Positions 27,101 to 35,069 of a stretch of DNA of 53,903 nt are shown one piece after another. Positions within the stretch are counted from its first letter, which is position 1. Each line of letters starts with the position of its first letter. Origin of the DNA: Bacteroidales bacterium. Its GTDB lineage: Bacteria; Bacteroidota; Bacteroidia; Bacteroidales; PXBB01. Below the pieces are notes generated by a model. It did not search any database. It was given only the letters and a program-made list of their open reading frames with translations, and was not told the DNA's origin. The stretch is from positions 1 through 53,903 of the forward strand of contig JAQVVM010000030.1 in assembly GCA_028698995.1 (NCBI GenBank), written 5' to 3'. Position numbers and translations under genes: made by a program.

Positions 27101-27316
27101 ATTAAGCTGGTCCTCAAGGATCTTAGTAATATTGGTTTCTATTTCAGAGGCGTTTGCCCCCGGATAAGTAGTCATAATAGATACGTAAGGGGGATTGATT
27201 TCCGGATATAAGTCAATGGGAATATAGGTTAGGGAATAAATGCCCATAACTATTACACCCACAAAAATTACCAGAGTGGAAATTGGCTTGTTTACTGCTG
27301 ATTTATAGATACTCAT
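24185..27316 (-). CDS. RND-family efflux transporter, inner-membrane permease
   Basis: A 1043-residue AcrB/MexB-like proton antiporter of the hydrophobe/amphiphile efflux class. It begins MSIYKSAVNKPISTLVIFVG with the first transmembrane helix, followed by the porter-domain segment IPIDLYPEINPPYVSI. The proton-relay aspartates are present in TM4 as GMVVDDAIVVLEN (Asp399 and Asp400). The second half repeats the layout, ending with ALGAVLLIGIVVKNGIVLVDY and GKSRLRPVLMTALTTILGMLP. It is full length with no break. With the periplasmic adaptor and TolC-like protein upstream it forms a tripartite pump; the substrate cannot be told from sequence. Confidence 0.96.
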   Translation of the reverse strand: MSIYKSAVNKPISTLVIFVGVIVMGIYSLTYIPIDLYPEINPPYVSIMTTYPGANASEIETNITKILEDQLNTVENLKEITSVSYDNLSLISLEFNWETNLDEATNDIRNVMERVYDYLPEDADRPLIFRFNTSMMPILFYAVTAEESYMGLTKVLEEKLINPLNRINGIGSVGMLGQPTRVVYVELDPMRVEAHNLTLEQVANVIAAENFNLPSGNIKMGDINYPVRIQGEFDESFEIENLIVGNFQGNPVYLKDIATVEDRKKDVSLEERIKGGQGLRMFVQKQSGANTIQITSDVKEMMKDLLPQLPPDVKITEIMDTSDFIKNSINNLSETLFYAFIFVVFVVFLFLGKWRATFIIVLTIPISLIVAFIYLYITGNTINIISLSSLAIAIGMVVDDAIVVLENISRHVERGSNPREAAIYATNEVWLSVIITTLVVVAVFFPLTLVSGMTGVMFKQLGWIVTITVVTSTIAAVSLTPMLSSKLLKLKKKIDKLPRFGWENTFGKMLNSLDVFYVRTLRFSLRHKLLIGIVAITIFVFSLFLMKFVGTDFMPQADQSSISGTIELQTGTRVEESIRIAEKIEQVFEEFVPEKVVYYTSAGADDQGSFFSLFSQTGTNVINFGLRLKPANERTRSSFDIAEDLRQRLSKFPEIVRYKVQTGGGGFSGENNVAVEIFGYDFNTTTELAHKIKDKVEAIPGAREVAISRQDEKPEIMIKLDKEKLALHGLNSVYVSTAIRNRIAGKNASLFRESGEEYDIVVRYQEKYRSSLQDIENLTIMSPTGSKIKLNEIASIDEYWSPPNIEHKRRERVVRVTAKPHEISLGELASAIKVELAKIDKPQGVMINVGGAYEEQMKSFKDLGLLMALSLILVFLVMASQFESFRMPFIIMFSIPFSFSGVILALYLTGTTLSVIAALGAVLLIGIVVKNGIVLVDYINLMRDRGIALNEAITISGKSRLRPVLMTALTTILGMLPMAVMSGEGSELWQPMGISVIGGLIFSTVITMILIPVMYAVVSKRGERDNKIISRKKMQFLIDNKEI

Positions 27317-27383
27317 TTCTTAATTATTTTTGTAACAAATTTATATTCGTGTATTTGTTTGAATTTCAAATAGAAAATTTATG

Positions 27384-28445
27384 TTATTCGATTACCTCAA
27401 CACTTACACCATCTACCAATCTCGACTGACCTGATACTATAAGTCTGTCTCCCTCTTGGATGCCATTAGTAAGTAATTCGACTTTGTCGTCAAACCTGCG
27501 ACCAATTGTAACACTAACCCTTTTAGCCTTGCCGTTTTCTTCAATAAAGATAAACCTTTCATTTGAGCCTTGTACTTTTAAAACTGCTAAGGTGGGGACA
27601 ATCAAAGCTTCTGTTTCTCCTGCCATAAAAGTTGTACGGCAAAACATGCCCGGTCTTAAAGTTTCATTACTGTTAGGAATAACAACTTCAACTCTGAAAG
27701 TGCGTGAAATTTGGTCAATAGTAGGATGAATTCTGAGTACCCTTCCTGTAAAAATCTTATCCGGGAAAATATCAGTAACTACATTAGCTGTCATATTTAC
27801 ATGGATAAGAGGAAAAAGTTGCTCAGTAATGTTTACAATTACCTTTAATGGGTTGATTTGTACTAAAGAAAGCACAGCCGCTTTACCTACTGTAGTATTA
27901 GGTGCACCGGAAAACATTTCTCCATTTTGATAATACTTACCTGAAACAATGCCACTAAATGGAGCTTTAAGCTTGTTATTGTCTTCTAAAAACTGAACGT
28001 TTGTTCTTGCAATTTCAAGTTGGGTTTTCAACTGATCGTATTGTTGTCTTGGAATGCTGTTAGTTCTAATAAGTGTATCGAAACGTGCCATATCAACTTC
28101 TAAATTCTTTAACTGAATACGTGCCTGATGGAGTTGTGTTTGGTCCATCTCAACAAGTATGTCACCCTCATTAAATCGTGAACTAACTTCGACATTTATC
28201 TTGTTTATTCGCCCTGGTGATGCCGGTGCATAATACACTTCTTCATAAGCCTGAAGTGTTGAGGTAAACTCGTATGTATTTGTTAGATTCTGCATTTGAA
28301 TAGGCATTATCCTTACTTTTTCCGCTGTTTTTACAGTTGTATTTTCGGTTTCTTTGTTTTTATCCGTTGAGCAACTGCTCCATAAAAATGTAAAGCCTAC
28401 CAAAGACATTAACATTAATTTGCTTGTTTTAAAGATTTGTTTCAT
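27384..28445 (-). CDS. RND efflux periplasmic adaptor (membrane fusion lipoprotein)
   Basis: A 353-residue HlyD/AcrA-family protein. The N-terminus ends in a lipobox (FLWSSC), so it is anchored as a lipoprotein. The barrel-sandwich halves are visible at about 70-105 (YAPASPGRINKINVEVSSRF) and 160-185 (LKAPFSGIVSGKYYQNGEMF), separated by a short helical hairpin (about 105-155). Beta-barrel and membrane-proximal domains follow (RPGMFCRTTFMAGE, then LIVSGQSRLVDGVSVEV). It bridges the RND permease and the TolC-like channel. It lies 67 bp before the permease gene and 52 bp after the tolC-like gene. Confidence 0.95.
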   Translation of the reverse strand: MKQIFKTSKLMLMSLVGFTFLWSSCSTDKNKETENTTVKTAEKVRIMPIQMQNLTNTYEFTSTLQAYEEVYYAPASPGRINKINVEVSSRFNEGDILVEMDQTQLHQARIQLKNLEVDMARFDTLIRTNSIPRQQYDQLKTQLEIARTNVQFLEDNNKLKAPFSGIVSGKYYQNGEMFSGAPNTTVGKAAVLSLVQINPLKVIVNITEQLFPLIHVNMTANVVTDIFPDKIFTGRVLRIHPTIDQISRTFRVEVVIPNSNETLRPGMFCRTTFMAGETEALIVPTLAVLKVQGSNERFIFIEENGKAKRVSVTIGRRFDDKVELLTNGIQEGDRLIVSGQSRLVDGVSVEVIE

Positions 28446-28497
28446 TTTGAATAATAATTAATATGAAATTTATTTTTGGATTTTTTTATATAATACT

Positions 28498-29781
28498 CTA
28501 ATTCAGCTTGTTGAGAAGTTTATCCATAGCTGTTTTTGCTTCTAGTACCTGCATGATAGCCATTGTATAACTGTTTTCTGCCTGAAGAATGTTGCTATTG
28601 GCAGTTGTAACATCTAGACTGGAAGCAACACCCTGTTGATATTTCAGCAACACATTGTCATAAACCCTCTGTGCTAAAGCAATGTTTTCTTTTTGAACTT
28701 CATATTGTTCCATGGCGTTCTTAAGGTTAAAGCGCAATTGACTTTCTTGAATATGCAACTGGTCGGCCACCATTGAAAGCTGATTTTCAACAGAACGCAA
28801 GTGATACTGAGCTTTAGCCTGATTAAAATACCGTGAACCGCTGGAAAAAAGAGGGATGCTTATATTCAACCCAATAACACTTTTTGGCTGAAAGTCTAAT
28901 TCCGGTTTTTTAATTTTTTCAATATAATTAAAAAATCCTGCTGCCGTTGGTAAAAATTTAACGCGTTCCATATTCAGTTGCTTAGCAGCCATACTTGTTT
29001 GAAGCTCCATCAATCGGTAATCAAAATTTCTGTTAATATCAAAAATACCTTGAATGGTGTTTTCAACATCAGCACTGACCATTAGATTAAGTAGATTGTC
29101 TTTTAAAATAATTTCTGTGGTAACCGGAACATTTAATTGAAGTCTTAATAGGTTTATTGCCATTTCTACCTGTCGTTCTGCCGTTCTTACTGCATTTTCG
29201 AGCATGGCTTTCTGTAAACTGATCTGATCTTTATCGGTTTCATCAAGAATACCAACAGTTACCAAAGCTTGTGTTTTGCTTAAAACTTCTTCCATGTTTA
29301 CCACATTTTGTTTAATGATTTCTTTAGACCTCTGACTTATTAGAACAAGGCTATAACTGTTTATTACTTGTGCCCTTATATCAGCATCAGTTTTTTGGAA
29401 GTTAACTTCCGATATTTCTTTATAGAGCTTCGACATTTGAAGACCAACAATATAACTTCCGCTGAAAAGCAATTGATTTGCTCTGAAGTTTAAATTACTG
29501 GTGGGATTGAACTCAAATTTCATAAGGCCCAACTGAGCCTCAGCATTAAAGAAATTTTGATAATCATAAGAAGCTTCTGCCTGAGGAAGACCTTGTGCAA
29601 TGGTTGCTATGTGTGATGCCCTAGACTCTTGAATAGCATAAGATGCGCTTTTTAACTGCCTGTTATTATCTACTGCATATCTGATAGCTTCTTCAAGGCT
29701 TATTTCAAGGCGATTTTGCGCTCTTAAAGAAACCATTATTAATAAACTTGCTGTAATCAATACAATTCTTCTCGTATTCAT
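28498..29781 (-). CDS. TolC-family outer-membrane efflux protein
   Basis: A 427-residue outer-membrane channel. The start at 29781 gives a clean signal peptide (MNTRRIVLITASLLIMVSLRAQ); an ATG 45 bp upstream would overlap the tetR gene and add a lysine-rich leader. Two OEP repeats are visible. The first begins at SLEEAIRYAVDNNRQLKSA; the second has RLMELQTSMAAKQLNMERVK and the ISIPLFSSGSRYFNQAKA segment. The C-terminus contains QYEVQKENIALAQRVYDN and QGVASSLDVTTANS, typical of TolC hairpins. It is the second gene of the operon, 19 bp after tetR. Confidence 0.95.
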   Translation of the reverse strand: MNTRRIVLITASLLIMVSLRAQNRLEISLEEAIRYAVDNNRQLKSASYAIQESRASHIATIAQGLPQAEASYDYQNFFNAEAQLGLMKFEFNPTSNLNFRANQLLFSGSYIVGLQMSKLYKEISEVNFQKTDADIRAQVINSYSLVLISQRSKEIIKQNVVNMEEVLSKTQALVTVGILDETDKDQISLQKAMLENAVRTAERQVEMAINLLRLQLNVPVTTEIILKDNLLNLMVSADVENTIQGIFDINRNFDYRLMELQTSMAAKQLNMERVKFLPTAAGFFNYIEKIKKPELDFQPKSVIGLNISIPLFSSGSRYFNQAKAQYHLRSVENQLSMVADQLHIQESQLRFNLKNAMEQYEVQKENIALAQRVYDNVLLKYQQGVASSLDVTTANSNILQAENSYTMAIMQVLEAKTAMDKLLNKLN

Positions 29782-29800
29782 AAAACTAATTTGAATTTGT

Positions 29801-30418
29801 TTAAATTTCTTTTTCTTTTTGTTCAATTATCTGTTCAATTATCTCTATCCCTTTTGGAGTAGCTATACCTCTTGTAAAGTTCTCAATAATAGTTCTGATA
29901 ACCACAGTGCTTTTAAATTCTTCAGGAGGAAAAACATCTTTGTTAGAAATACCTTTCAATTGATAATTCAAAATTGTTGCGGCAATTTTTATGTTAGTAC
30001 TCTCCCTGAAAATACCTTCAGCAACACCTCGTGATAATAAACTTTCTAACATGAGCTTCTTTTCTTTGTCATCTTGAGGTATAAATGTTTTGCATAATTT
30101 GTAATGGTATTTTTCTAAATCAGAAAAAAATGAAGCATGTACTTTCTGCATATTTGAAACTGTTTCAAACATGACTTTATATATTGTATCCAGTACATTT
30201 TTTGATGTCGTAATAACTAAATTGATATTTCTTTCTTGCAACTCTTTATGGTATAAAATGCAGTTTTTCAGTAAATCATCCTTATCCCTGAAATTCTCGT
30301 AAATGGTTTTTTTTGAAATACCCAGATGTTTGGCAATGTCATCCATAGTAACACTACGAATACCATTGTTGATAAACAATTTGAAAGATTCTACAACTAT
30401 TCTTTCCTGAATTTCCAT
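29801..30418 (-). CDS. TetR/AcrR-family transcriptional regulator
   Basis: A 205-residue regulator. The N-terminal DNA-binding domain (about residues 1-50) reads as a TetR helix-turn-helix: RIVVESFKLFINNGIRSVTM, then DDIAKHLGISKKTIYENFRD. The C-terminal helical domain (about 60-205) would bind an inducer and dimerise; it is not close to any named member I know. It heads the leftward operon tetR-tolC-MFP-RND-PII, so it most likely represses its own operon and responds to a pump substrate. A candidate operator overlaps its promoter at 30442-30465. Confidence 0.93.
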   Translation of the reverse strand: MEIQERIVVESFKLFINNGIRSVTMDDIAKHLGISKKTIYENFRDKDDLLKNCILYHKELQERNINLVITTSKNVLDTIYKVMFETVSNMQKVHASFFSDLEKYHYKLCKTFIPQDDKEKKLMLESLLSRGVAEGIFRESTNIKIAATILNYQLKGISNKDVFPPEEFKSTVVIRTIIENFTRGIATPKGIEIIEQIIEQKEKEI

Positions 30419-30431
30419 AAAAATTTTTCTG

Positions 30432-30465
30432 CAAAATTAGAAAACTATTAAAACATTAAAAGTTT
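30432..30465 (-). promoter_or_regulatory. Candidate promoter and operator of the tetR efflux operon
   Basis: On the minus strand TAATTTTG (30432-30439) matches TAnnTTTG, 14 bp before the tetR start. Directly upstream lies an imperfect 24-bp palindrome (30442-30465; arms AAACTATTAA and TTAAAAGTTT, 9 of 12 positions paired). This is the spacer position where a TetR repressor would block transcription. The region is A+T-rich, so chance symmetry is possible. Confidence 0.3.
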
Positions 30466-30576
30466 ATTCAGTTTATTTTAACACTTTTTAACATTTGTAA
30501 AAATTGTTGTCAAAATTAGTTATAATGGATTTTCCAATTAAAAGGTTTTCTTTAAGAGGTTGAAAAAGGGGGTTTA

Positions 30577-30645
30577 ATGAAGAATTTATGTATAGGATTG
30601 CAGTTTTTGTCATTTATATTTTTATTAATGATAATTTGGATATAA
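30577..30645 (+). CDS. Possible 22-residue membrane peptide
   Basis: A short frame from ATG to TAA encodes MKNLCIGLQFLSFIFLL followed by MIIWI: one positively charged residue, then an unbroken hydrophobic segment long enough to span a membrane. A purine-rich AAAAAGGGGG lies just upstream, which is unusual in this window. T-rich intergenic DNA readily encodes Phe, Leu and Ile by chance, so this is only a candidate. Confidence 0.18.
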   Translation: MKNLCIGLQFLSFIFLLMIIWI

Positions 30646-30792
30646 TGTGTTCTTCCCAATTGTATTATTATATTTATGGTGTATAAAAATTTAATTACGT
30701 TTTTTCATCTGATTCTCAATTTAAAAAACTAAAAGACATTAAAATAATAATGTAATCATAAGAAATAAAGAAACAATTGTTCTTTATGTCAT

Positions 30793-30829
30793 TTTGATTA
30801 ATGAAGCTTAACAAAAATTTATAAATTTG
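30793..30829 (+). promoter_or_regulatory. Candidate promoter of the phosphofructokinase gene
   Basis: TTTG (30793-30796) and TAAATTTG (30822-30829) fit the -33 and -7 elements, with a slightly long 25-bp spacer. Transcription would start near 30834, which excludes the upstream in-frame ATG at 30827 and supports the ATG at 30863. Confidence 0.4.
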
Positions 30830-30862
30830 CACATCAAAAATTGTAATAAAAACCTTAAAAAT

Positions 30863-32101
30863 ATGGCACATACACATAAACTTTTCAATGGAAAAAAAAT
30901 TGGTATTTTAACAGGTGGCGGTGATACACCTGCACTAAACTCAAGTATCGAATCAATTAGAAATAGGGCATCTTTACTGGGGTATACGGTTTATGGCATC
31001 CGCAAAGGTTGGAAGGGGCTTCTTGGCGATGGAGACCTGATAGATTTAACCAATCAGCCTTATGATGGATATTATGGCGGTACATCAATTTTGTCAAGTC
31101 GCACCAATCCTTTTCCAACAAAAAAGAATCCAGAGGATAGGGTACCACAGATATTAAAAAATATTGAAAGATATGCCATAGATGTTTTGATAAGTATCGG
31201 TGGTGATGATACCAATGGTGCAGCAAAACGCTTGTATGAAACTCAAGGGATCAAAGTTATAGGCTTTCCTAAGACTATAGATAATGATTTGCGTACAAAA
31301 ACAATGCATAATTATAATGGAAAATTGATTGAATCTGTTTTGTGTCCCGGCTTTCCTTCTGGTGCAAAAGCCATCATGGAAATGGCTATGCATTTGCGTA
31401 CAACTGCTGAATCACATTCTCGTATTATCGTTCTTGAGGTGATGGGTAGGGACGCCGGATGGCTTACCGGTTCTGCCATTATGGGTGGTGCCGAATTAGC
31501 GCTTGTTCCTGAGTTTGTCATCACAAAAGAACGCAAGGATTTTTTTCTTGAAACTGTTAAAGAAACTTACATGAGGTCAAAAAAGAAAGCACTCATCATT
31601 GCAGTTTCTGAAGGAGTAAGATGGTACGATGAGAAAAATGATAAAGTGGATGTGGTCTATGCAAGTTCAGAGGTTGATGAATTTGGACATCCCCGCTTTG
31701 GAGGAATCAGTGGTGTTATTGCTTCAGAAATTACTAACAAATTAGGTATCGAAGCACGTGCTCAAATATCAGGATATTATCCCCGTTCAGGTAAATGCCG
31801 CTCTTATGACAGAAGGCTAACCGGTGCATTGGCCGATAAGGTTGTTGACCTCCTTTTGAGAGAAGAATATGGACAAATGCCTGTTATGAAAAATATTGTA
31901 CCTTTTGTTGAACTTGAAGAATTTAATACTTCATCAATTGATATGGGTGCTATAGGAAATAAGCCTTTACCGGAAGATTACTATGATATTCAGGCGTTTA
32001 ATTTTACAGATGCTTATGTTGATTTTCTTCAGAATTTTTTGGGTCAAATTTGTATAAATGAGTTCAAGTATAACTTTCCGATTGTAATACCTGAGAAATA
32101 A
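30863..32101 (+). CDS. Phosphofructokinase with pyrophosphate-type signature
   Basis: A 412-residue PfkA-superfamily enzyme that phosphorylates fructose 6-phosphate to fructose 1,6-bisphosphate. The start at 30863 (MAHTHKLFNGKKIGILTGGG) is supported by the promoter position. Motifs are GILTGGGDTPALNSS at the phosphate-donor site, SIGGDDTNG, GFPKTIDNDL with the catalytic aspartate, and VMGRDAGWLTG for substrate binding. In this family Gly at E. coli positions 104 and 124 marks ATP use, while Asp and Lys mark pyrophosphate use; here they are Asp116 and Lys137. The enzyme is thus likely PPi-dependent and may run reversibly. The next gene, a PfkB-type kinase, starts 50 bp downstream. Confidence 0.92.
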   Translation: MAHTHKLFNGKKIGILTGGGDTPALNSSIESIRNRASLLGYTVYGIRKGWKGLLGDGDLIDLTNQPYDGYYGGTSILSSRTNPFPTKKNPEDRVPQILKNIERYAIDVLISIGGDDTNGAAKRLYETQGIKVIGFPKTIDNDLRTKTMHNYNGKLIESVLCPGFPSGAKAIMEMAMHLRTTAESHSRIIVLEVMGRDAGWLTGSAIMGGAELALVPEFVITKERKDFFLETVKETYMRSKKKALIIAVSEGVRWYDEKNDKVDVVYASSEVDEFGHPRFGGISGVIASEITNKLGIEARAQISGYYPRSGKCRSYDRRLTGALADKVVDLLLREEYGQMPVMKNIVPFVELEEFNTSSIDMGAIGNKPLPEDYYDIQAFNFTDAYVDFLQNFLGQICINEFKYNFPIVIPEK

Positions 32102-32151
32102 CAAGAATTTATTTTGTAATCATCTAATTATTAATATTATAATTTTAAAAA

Positions 32152-33123
32152 ATGAAAAGAATTTTAGGTATAGGCAACGCATTGGTTGATATCATGACAC
32201 GCCTTGAAGATGACAATTTTTTGACTGAGGCAGGTCTACCAAAGGGGAGCATGCAATTAGTAGGGGATGAGGTAATTGAAAATCTTGCAAAAAAAATTGA
32301 CTCCCTAACAAAAAGCATATCTGCTGGTGGTTCGGCAGCAAATACAATCAATGGACTTGCCAATCTAGGTGTTGAATGTGGCTTCATAGGTGTTGTGGGT
32401 GATGATGAAATGGGTAATTATTTTGTCGAAGACATGAAAAAAGCGGGCATTAAACCACATCTGTATAAAAGTTTAAATAAAAGCGGAGTTGCTCTTGCCC
32501 TTGTAAGCCCTGATTCTGAAAGAACTTTTGCTACTTTTCTTGGAGCTGCAATGGAACTTACAGAAAAGCATTTGGACGAGCATATTTTGAAACAATATGA
32601 CATTATTCATATTGAAGGATATCTTGTCCAGAATTATGAGCTTATTAAAGGAATTATGAAGAAGGCAAAAGCTTGCGGACTTAAAATATCTCTTGATTTA
32701 GCAAGCTATAACGTTGTTGAAGCCAATTTGGAATTTTTAAAAGAAATGGTGAAAGAGTATGTGGATATTCTTTTTGCGAATGAGGAAGAAGCAAAAGCTT
32801 TTACCGGAATGGAACCGGAAGACGCACTGCACCTAATTTCCGAACACTGTCTTTATACAATTGTAAAAACAGGGAAAAACGGATCTCTTATTAAGAATGG
32901 TGAAACTGTTCATAAAGTAGGTGTTATTCAGGTGAACAGTATTGATACAACTGGAGCAGGAGACCTTTATGCATCAGGTTTTTTATTTGGATTAATTCAT
33001 AATTACCCACTAGATATGTGCGGAAAATTCGGAGCCCTGCTTGCAGGAAATGTTATAGAAGTTATTGGAAGCAAAATGGACAAAGAAAGATGGGAGAGGG
33101 TTAAAAAGGAAATATCACTATAG
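32152..33123 (+). CDS. PfkB-family kinase, adenosine-kinase-like
   Basis: A 323-residue ribokinase-superfamily protein. The N-terminal GIGNALVDIMTRLEDDNFL, SISAGGSAANTINGLANLG (substrate and lid region) and EGYLVQNYEL segment resemble bacterial adenosine kinases and related sugar kinases annotated in Bacteroidota. The PfkB signature 2 is DTTGAGDLYASGFLFG, with catalytic base Asp271. It would transfer phosphate from ATP to the 5'-OH of adenosine or a similar ribosyl substrate; the substrate is inferred from overall similarity. It follows phosphofructokinase by 50 bp, possibly co-transcribed. No signal peptide, so cytoplasmic. Confidence 0.88.
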   Translation: MKRILGIGNALVDIMTRLEDDNFLTEAGLPKGSMQLVGDEVIENLAKKIDSLTKSISAGGSAANTINGLANLGVECGFIGVVGDDEMGNYFVEDMKKAGIKPHLYKSLNKSGVALALVSPDSERTFATFLGAAMELTEKHLDEHILKQYDIIHIEGYLVQNYELIKGIMKKAKACGLKISLDLASYNVVEANLEFLKEMVKEYVDILFANEEEAKAFTGMEPEDALHLISEHCLYTIVKTGKNGSLIKNGETVHKVGVIQVNSIDTTGAGDLYASGFLFGLIHNYPLDMCGKFGALLAGNVIEVIGSKMDKERWERVKKEISL

Positions 33124-33190
33124 TTTTTGTCAAAAGTTGATTTTTTAATTCGAAAATTTAATTTTTTTGCAGAGCAGCAAGATTACCATT

Positions 33191-33222
33191 TTTGAAATTC
33201 ATTGATATTTTTTGTATTTTTG
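33191..33222 (+). promoter_or_regulatory. Promoter of the DUF4831 lipoprotein gene group
   Basis: TTTG (33191-33194), a 20-bp spacer and TATTTTTG (33215-33222) match the Bacteroidota promoter closely. The leader to the ATG at 33327 would be about 100 nt and contains a 14-bp palindrome, TGATAAATTTATCA (33245-33258). Confidence 0.55.
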
Positions 33223-33326
33223 AAAAAAAACATAAAACAGAGCATGATAAATTTATCACAAGTTTTTAATTTAATAACCCTCATGCGAAATTTCTTACAG
33301 TCTAATAAAACATAAAATATCTTCAG

Positions 33327-34490
33327 ATGAAAAGATTATTTGAGCTTCTTGTGTTGCTAACTTCCGGCTTGTTTTTAAGTGCATGTTCGGGCAAAATTCA
33401 TGTGGTGAATATTAATGATATCACCGAAAAAGATGACCTTGCCGGTGTATATTATGCACTACCTCAGACAGTTGTTACTGTTGATGTCTCCATTACAAAA
33501 ACGGATAAAATCAGGGGGCCGTATTATATGTATGCCAATAAATACCTCGGCTTGGGTAATGTTGTGACAGGGAATTCTGCAAGTTATGAAATCTGTCGCA
33601 TTGATATTGGTAGTTATGTTGAGCCTGATCCTTTGCATTATTACATGATTAAACCTCCCCGAAAAGCACTCAGAAAGCGAAATTTGTTAATAAATTTGAG
33701 TGAATCCGGACTGATTAAAAGCATTAACGAAAAAACTATAAGTGCAGATATTGGCAATAATGAATACTCTTTTTCCGAAAATGAAGCCAGTATCACGTCT
33801 GAAACATTTAATTACCTTGTAGATGCCAATATTTTTGAGCGGATTGATACAGTTATTGAAATGATTCATTTAGATACCATAACCATTGAAAGGCATACCT
33901 TGCGTTCAAGTTTTGTCGAGAAAGATATGGAACAAAAAGCAAAAGAAGTGGCCGAATATATCATTAAGATTAAAGAGAAGAAGTTTGAGCTATTAAGTGG
34001 TTTTACCGAAATCCCGTACGAAAGAGCCACTATTGAATACATGTACGAGCAATTAGATAAATTGGAAAATGAATATTTGTTGCTTTTTACAGGAATTTCA
34101 ATTTCTAAAACCAACACTTTCAGATTTGTTTACTTGCCAAAAAAAGAAGAAGTTGAGCAACCCATCCATCTTTTTAATTTTTCTGAAAGCGAAGGTATTC
34201 TTGATCAACTAAGACAGGATGGAGATGAGTTTGTTCTTGAAATTAAAAATAAAGCTACCACAAATCCATTGAGTATGCTTTTTGGAAACAGAGAAAATAA
34301 AAAAAATGGAATCTTCTACCGCATACCTGAATATGGAACAGTTTCATTAATTTGCAATAATAAAGTTGAAGCAGAGGCGAGCCTGATAATAAATCAGTTT
34401 GGCGTGGTGCATTCAATAGAGCCATCAAATCTTCAATTACAATTTTACCCCAATTCAGGAGCTATTAATTCAGTAGGTATAGAAAGATAA
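33327..34490 (+). CDS. DUF4831-family lipoprotein
   Basis: A 387-residue protein with lipoprotein signal MKRLFELLVLLTSGLFLSAC (lipobox LSAC). The GVYYALPQTVVTVDVSITKT start of the mature part, the YYMYANKYLGL segment and the YVEPDPLHYYMI strand are the marks of DUF4831, a family confined, as far as I know, to Bacteroidota. Later segments (ERATIEYMYEQLDKLENEYL, then LLFTGISISKTNTFRF) fit the same family. Its function is unknown. It is the first of three closely spaced genes, followed after 5 bp by a Yip1-like membrane protein and then an M23 peptidase, which hints at an envelope role. Confidence 0.82.
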   Translation: MKRLFELLVLLTSGLFLSACSGKIHVVNINDITEKDDLAGVYYALPQTVVTVDVSITKTDKIRGPYYMYANKYLGLGNVVTGNSASYEICRIDIGSYVEPDPLHYYMIKPPRKALRKRNLLINLSESGLIKSINEKTISADIGNNEYSFSENEASITSETFNYLVDANIFERIDTVIEMIHLDTITIERHTLRSSFVEKDMEQKAKEVAEYIIKIKEKKFELLSGFTEIPYERATIEYMYEQLDKLENEYLLLFTGISISKTNTFRFVYLPKKEEVEQPIHLFNFSESEGILDQLRQDGDEFVLEIKNKATTNPLSMLFGNRENKKNGIFYRIPEYGTVSLICNNKVEAEASLIINQFGVVHSIEPSNLQLQFYPNSGAINSVGIER

Positions 34491-34495
34491 TTGCT

Positions 34496-35053
34496 GTGAG
34501 AGACTATGCCGGTATTATCTTTAAATTACTTTACCAGCCTCATGCAGCTTGGGTTTTAGTAAAGGATAAAGAAATCAGATTGTCCTATCTGGTTTTAACT
34601 TATGCGCTTCCTTTTATTTTTGCCGGAGCTATATCAAAATTATTGATGTATCTATTGCAGGATGGATTTAATTCAGAGTTATTATGGAGTTTTCTATTTA
34701 ATATCTTATCTGTATCAGTGATGTTTTGTGTGTCCATTGTTTTTATTAATCAATTAACCACTCGGTATGGGGGACACAAAGATATCAACCTCACGGGAAC
34801 AACAATAATATTTGGATTTTCTCCTCTATTTATCATGTCACTTTTTTCTCATTTTATTTTTATTCAAAGCACAGCCATGATATGGGGTACAATAATATCT
34901 GCATATACCTTAGCAAGTGGGTTTAAAAATCTGATGATGATTTCAGAAAGTAAGTTGACAGGTTTTACTATAATAAGTCTTATCATTTTTCTTGGTGTAG
35001 GTTATTTTTCGGATGGGTTTTTTAGTTATTTATTTAGAGTTATCATAAAATAA
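34496..35053 (+). CDS. Yip1-like multi-span membrane protein
   Basis: A 185-residue protein with about five hydrophobic segments (near 38-60, 62-85, 98-120, 123-145 and 155-180). The N-terminal part, FKLLYQPHAAWVLVKDKE, followed by membrane helices, is the pattern of bacterial Yip1-domain proteins, whose function is unknown. The start is GTG at 34496, five bases after the DUF4831 stop; no ATG lies in frame nearby, and the reading begins exactly at the conserved region. The M23 peptidase gene follows after 16 bp, so the three genes likely form one transcript. Confidence 0.75.
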   Translation: MRDYAGIIFKLLYQPHAAWVLVKDKEIRLSYLVLTYALPFIFAGAISKLLMYLLQDGFNSELLWSFLFNILSVSVMFCVSIVFINQLTTRYGGHKDINLTGTTIIFGFSPLFIMSLFSHFIFIQSTAMIWGTIISAYTLASGFKNLMMISESKLTGFTIISLIIFLGVGYFSDGFFSYLFRVIIK

Positions 35054-35069
35054 TAATTGTACTTTATTT

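Larger units (their letters stand above)
30419..30862. other. 444-bp noncoding gap between tetR and phosphofructokinase genes
   Basis: The longest gene-free stretch. The left part holds a candidate tetR promoter and operator, and the right end a phosphofructokinase promoter. Between them there is A+T-rich sequence with one very short hydrophobic reading frame (30577-30645) preceded by a purine-rich AAAAAGGGGG. I see no tRNA, repeat family or strong hairpin in it. Confidence 0.7.

Noticed and set aside
28498..29826. Longer start for the TolC-like gene at 29826
   Set aside because: It would overlap the tetR coding end and add a lysine-rich leader; the start at 29781 gives a clean signal peptide.
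30507..30526. TTGTCA and TATAAT as a classical sigma70 promoter
   Set aside because: The spacing is only 8 bp, far from the needed 16-18, and Bacteroidota use a different consensus.
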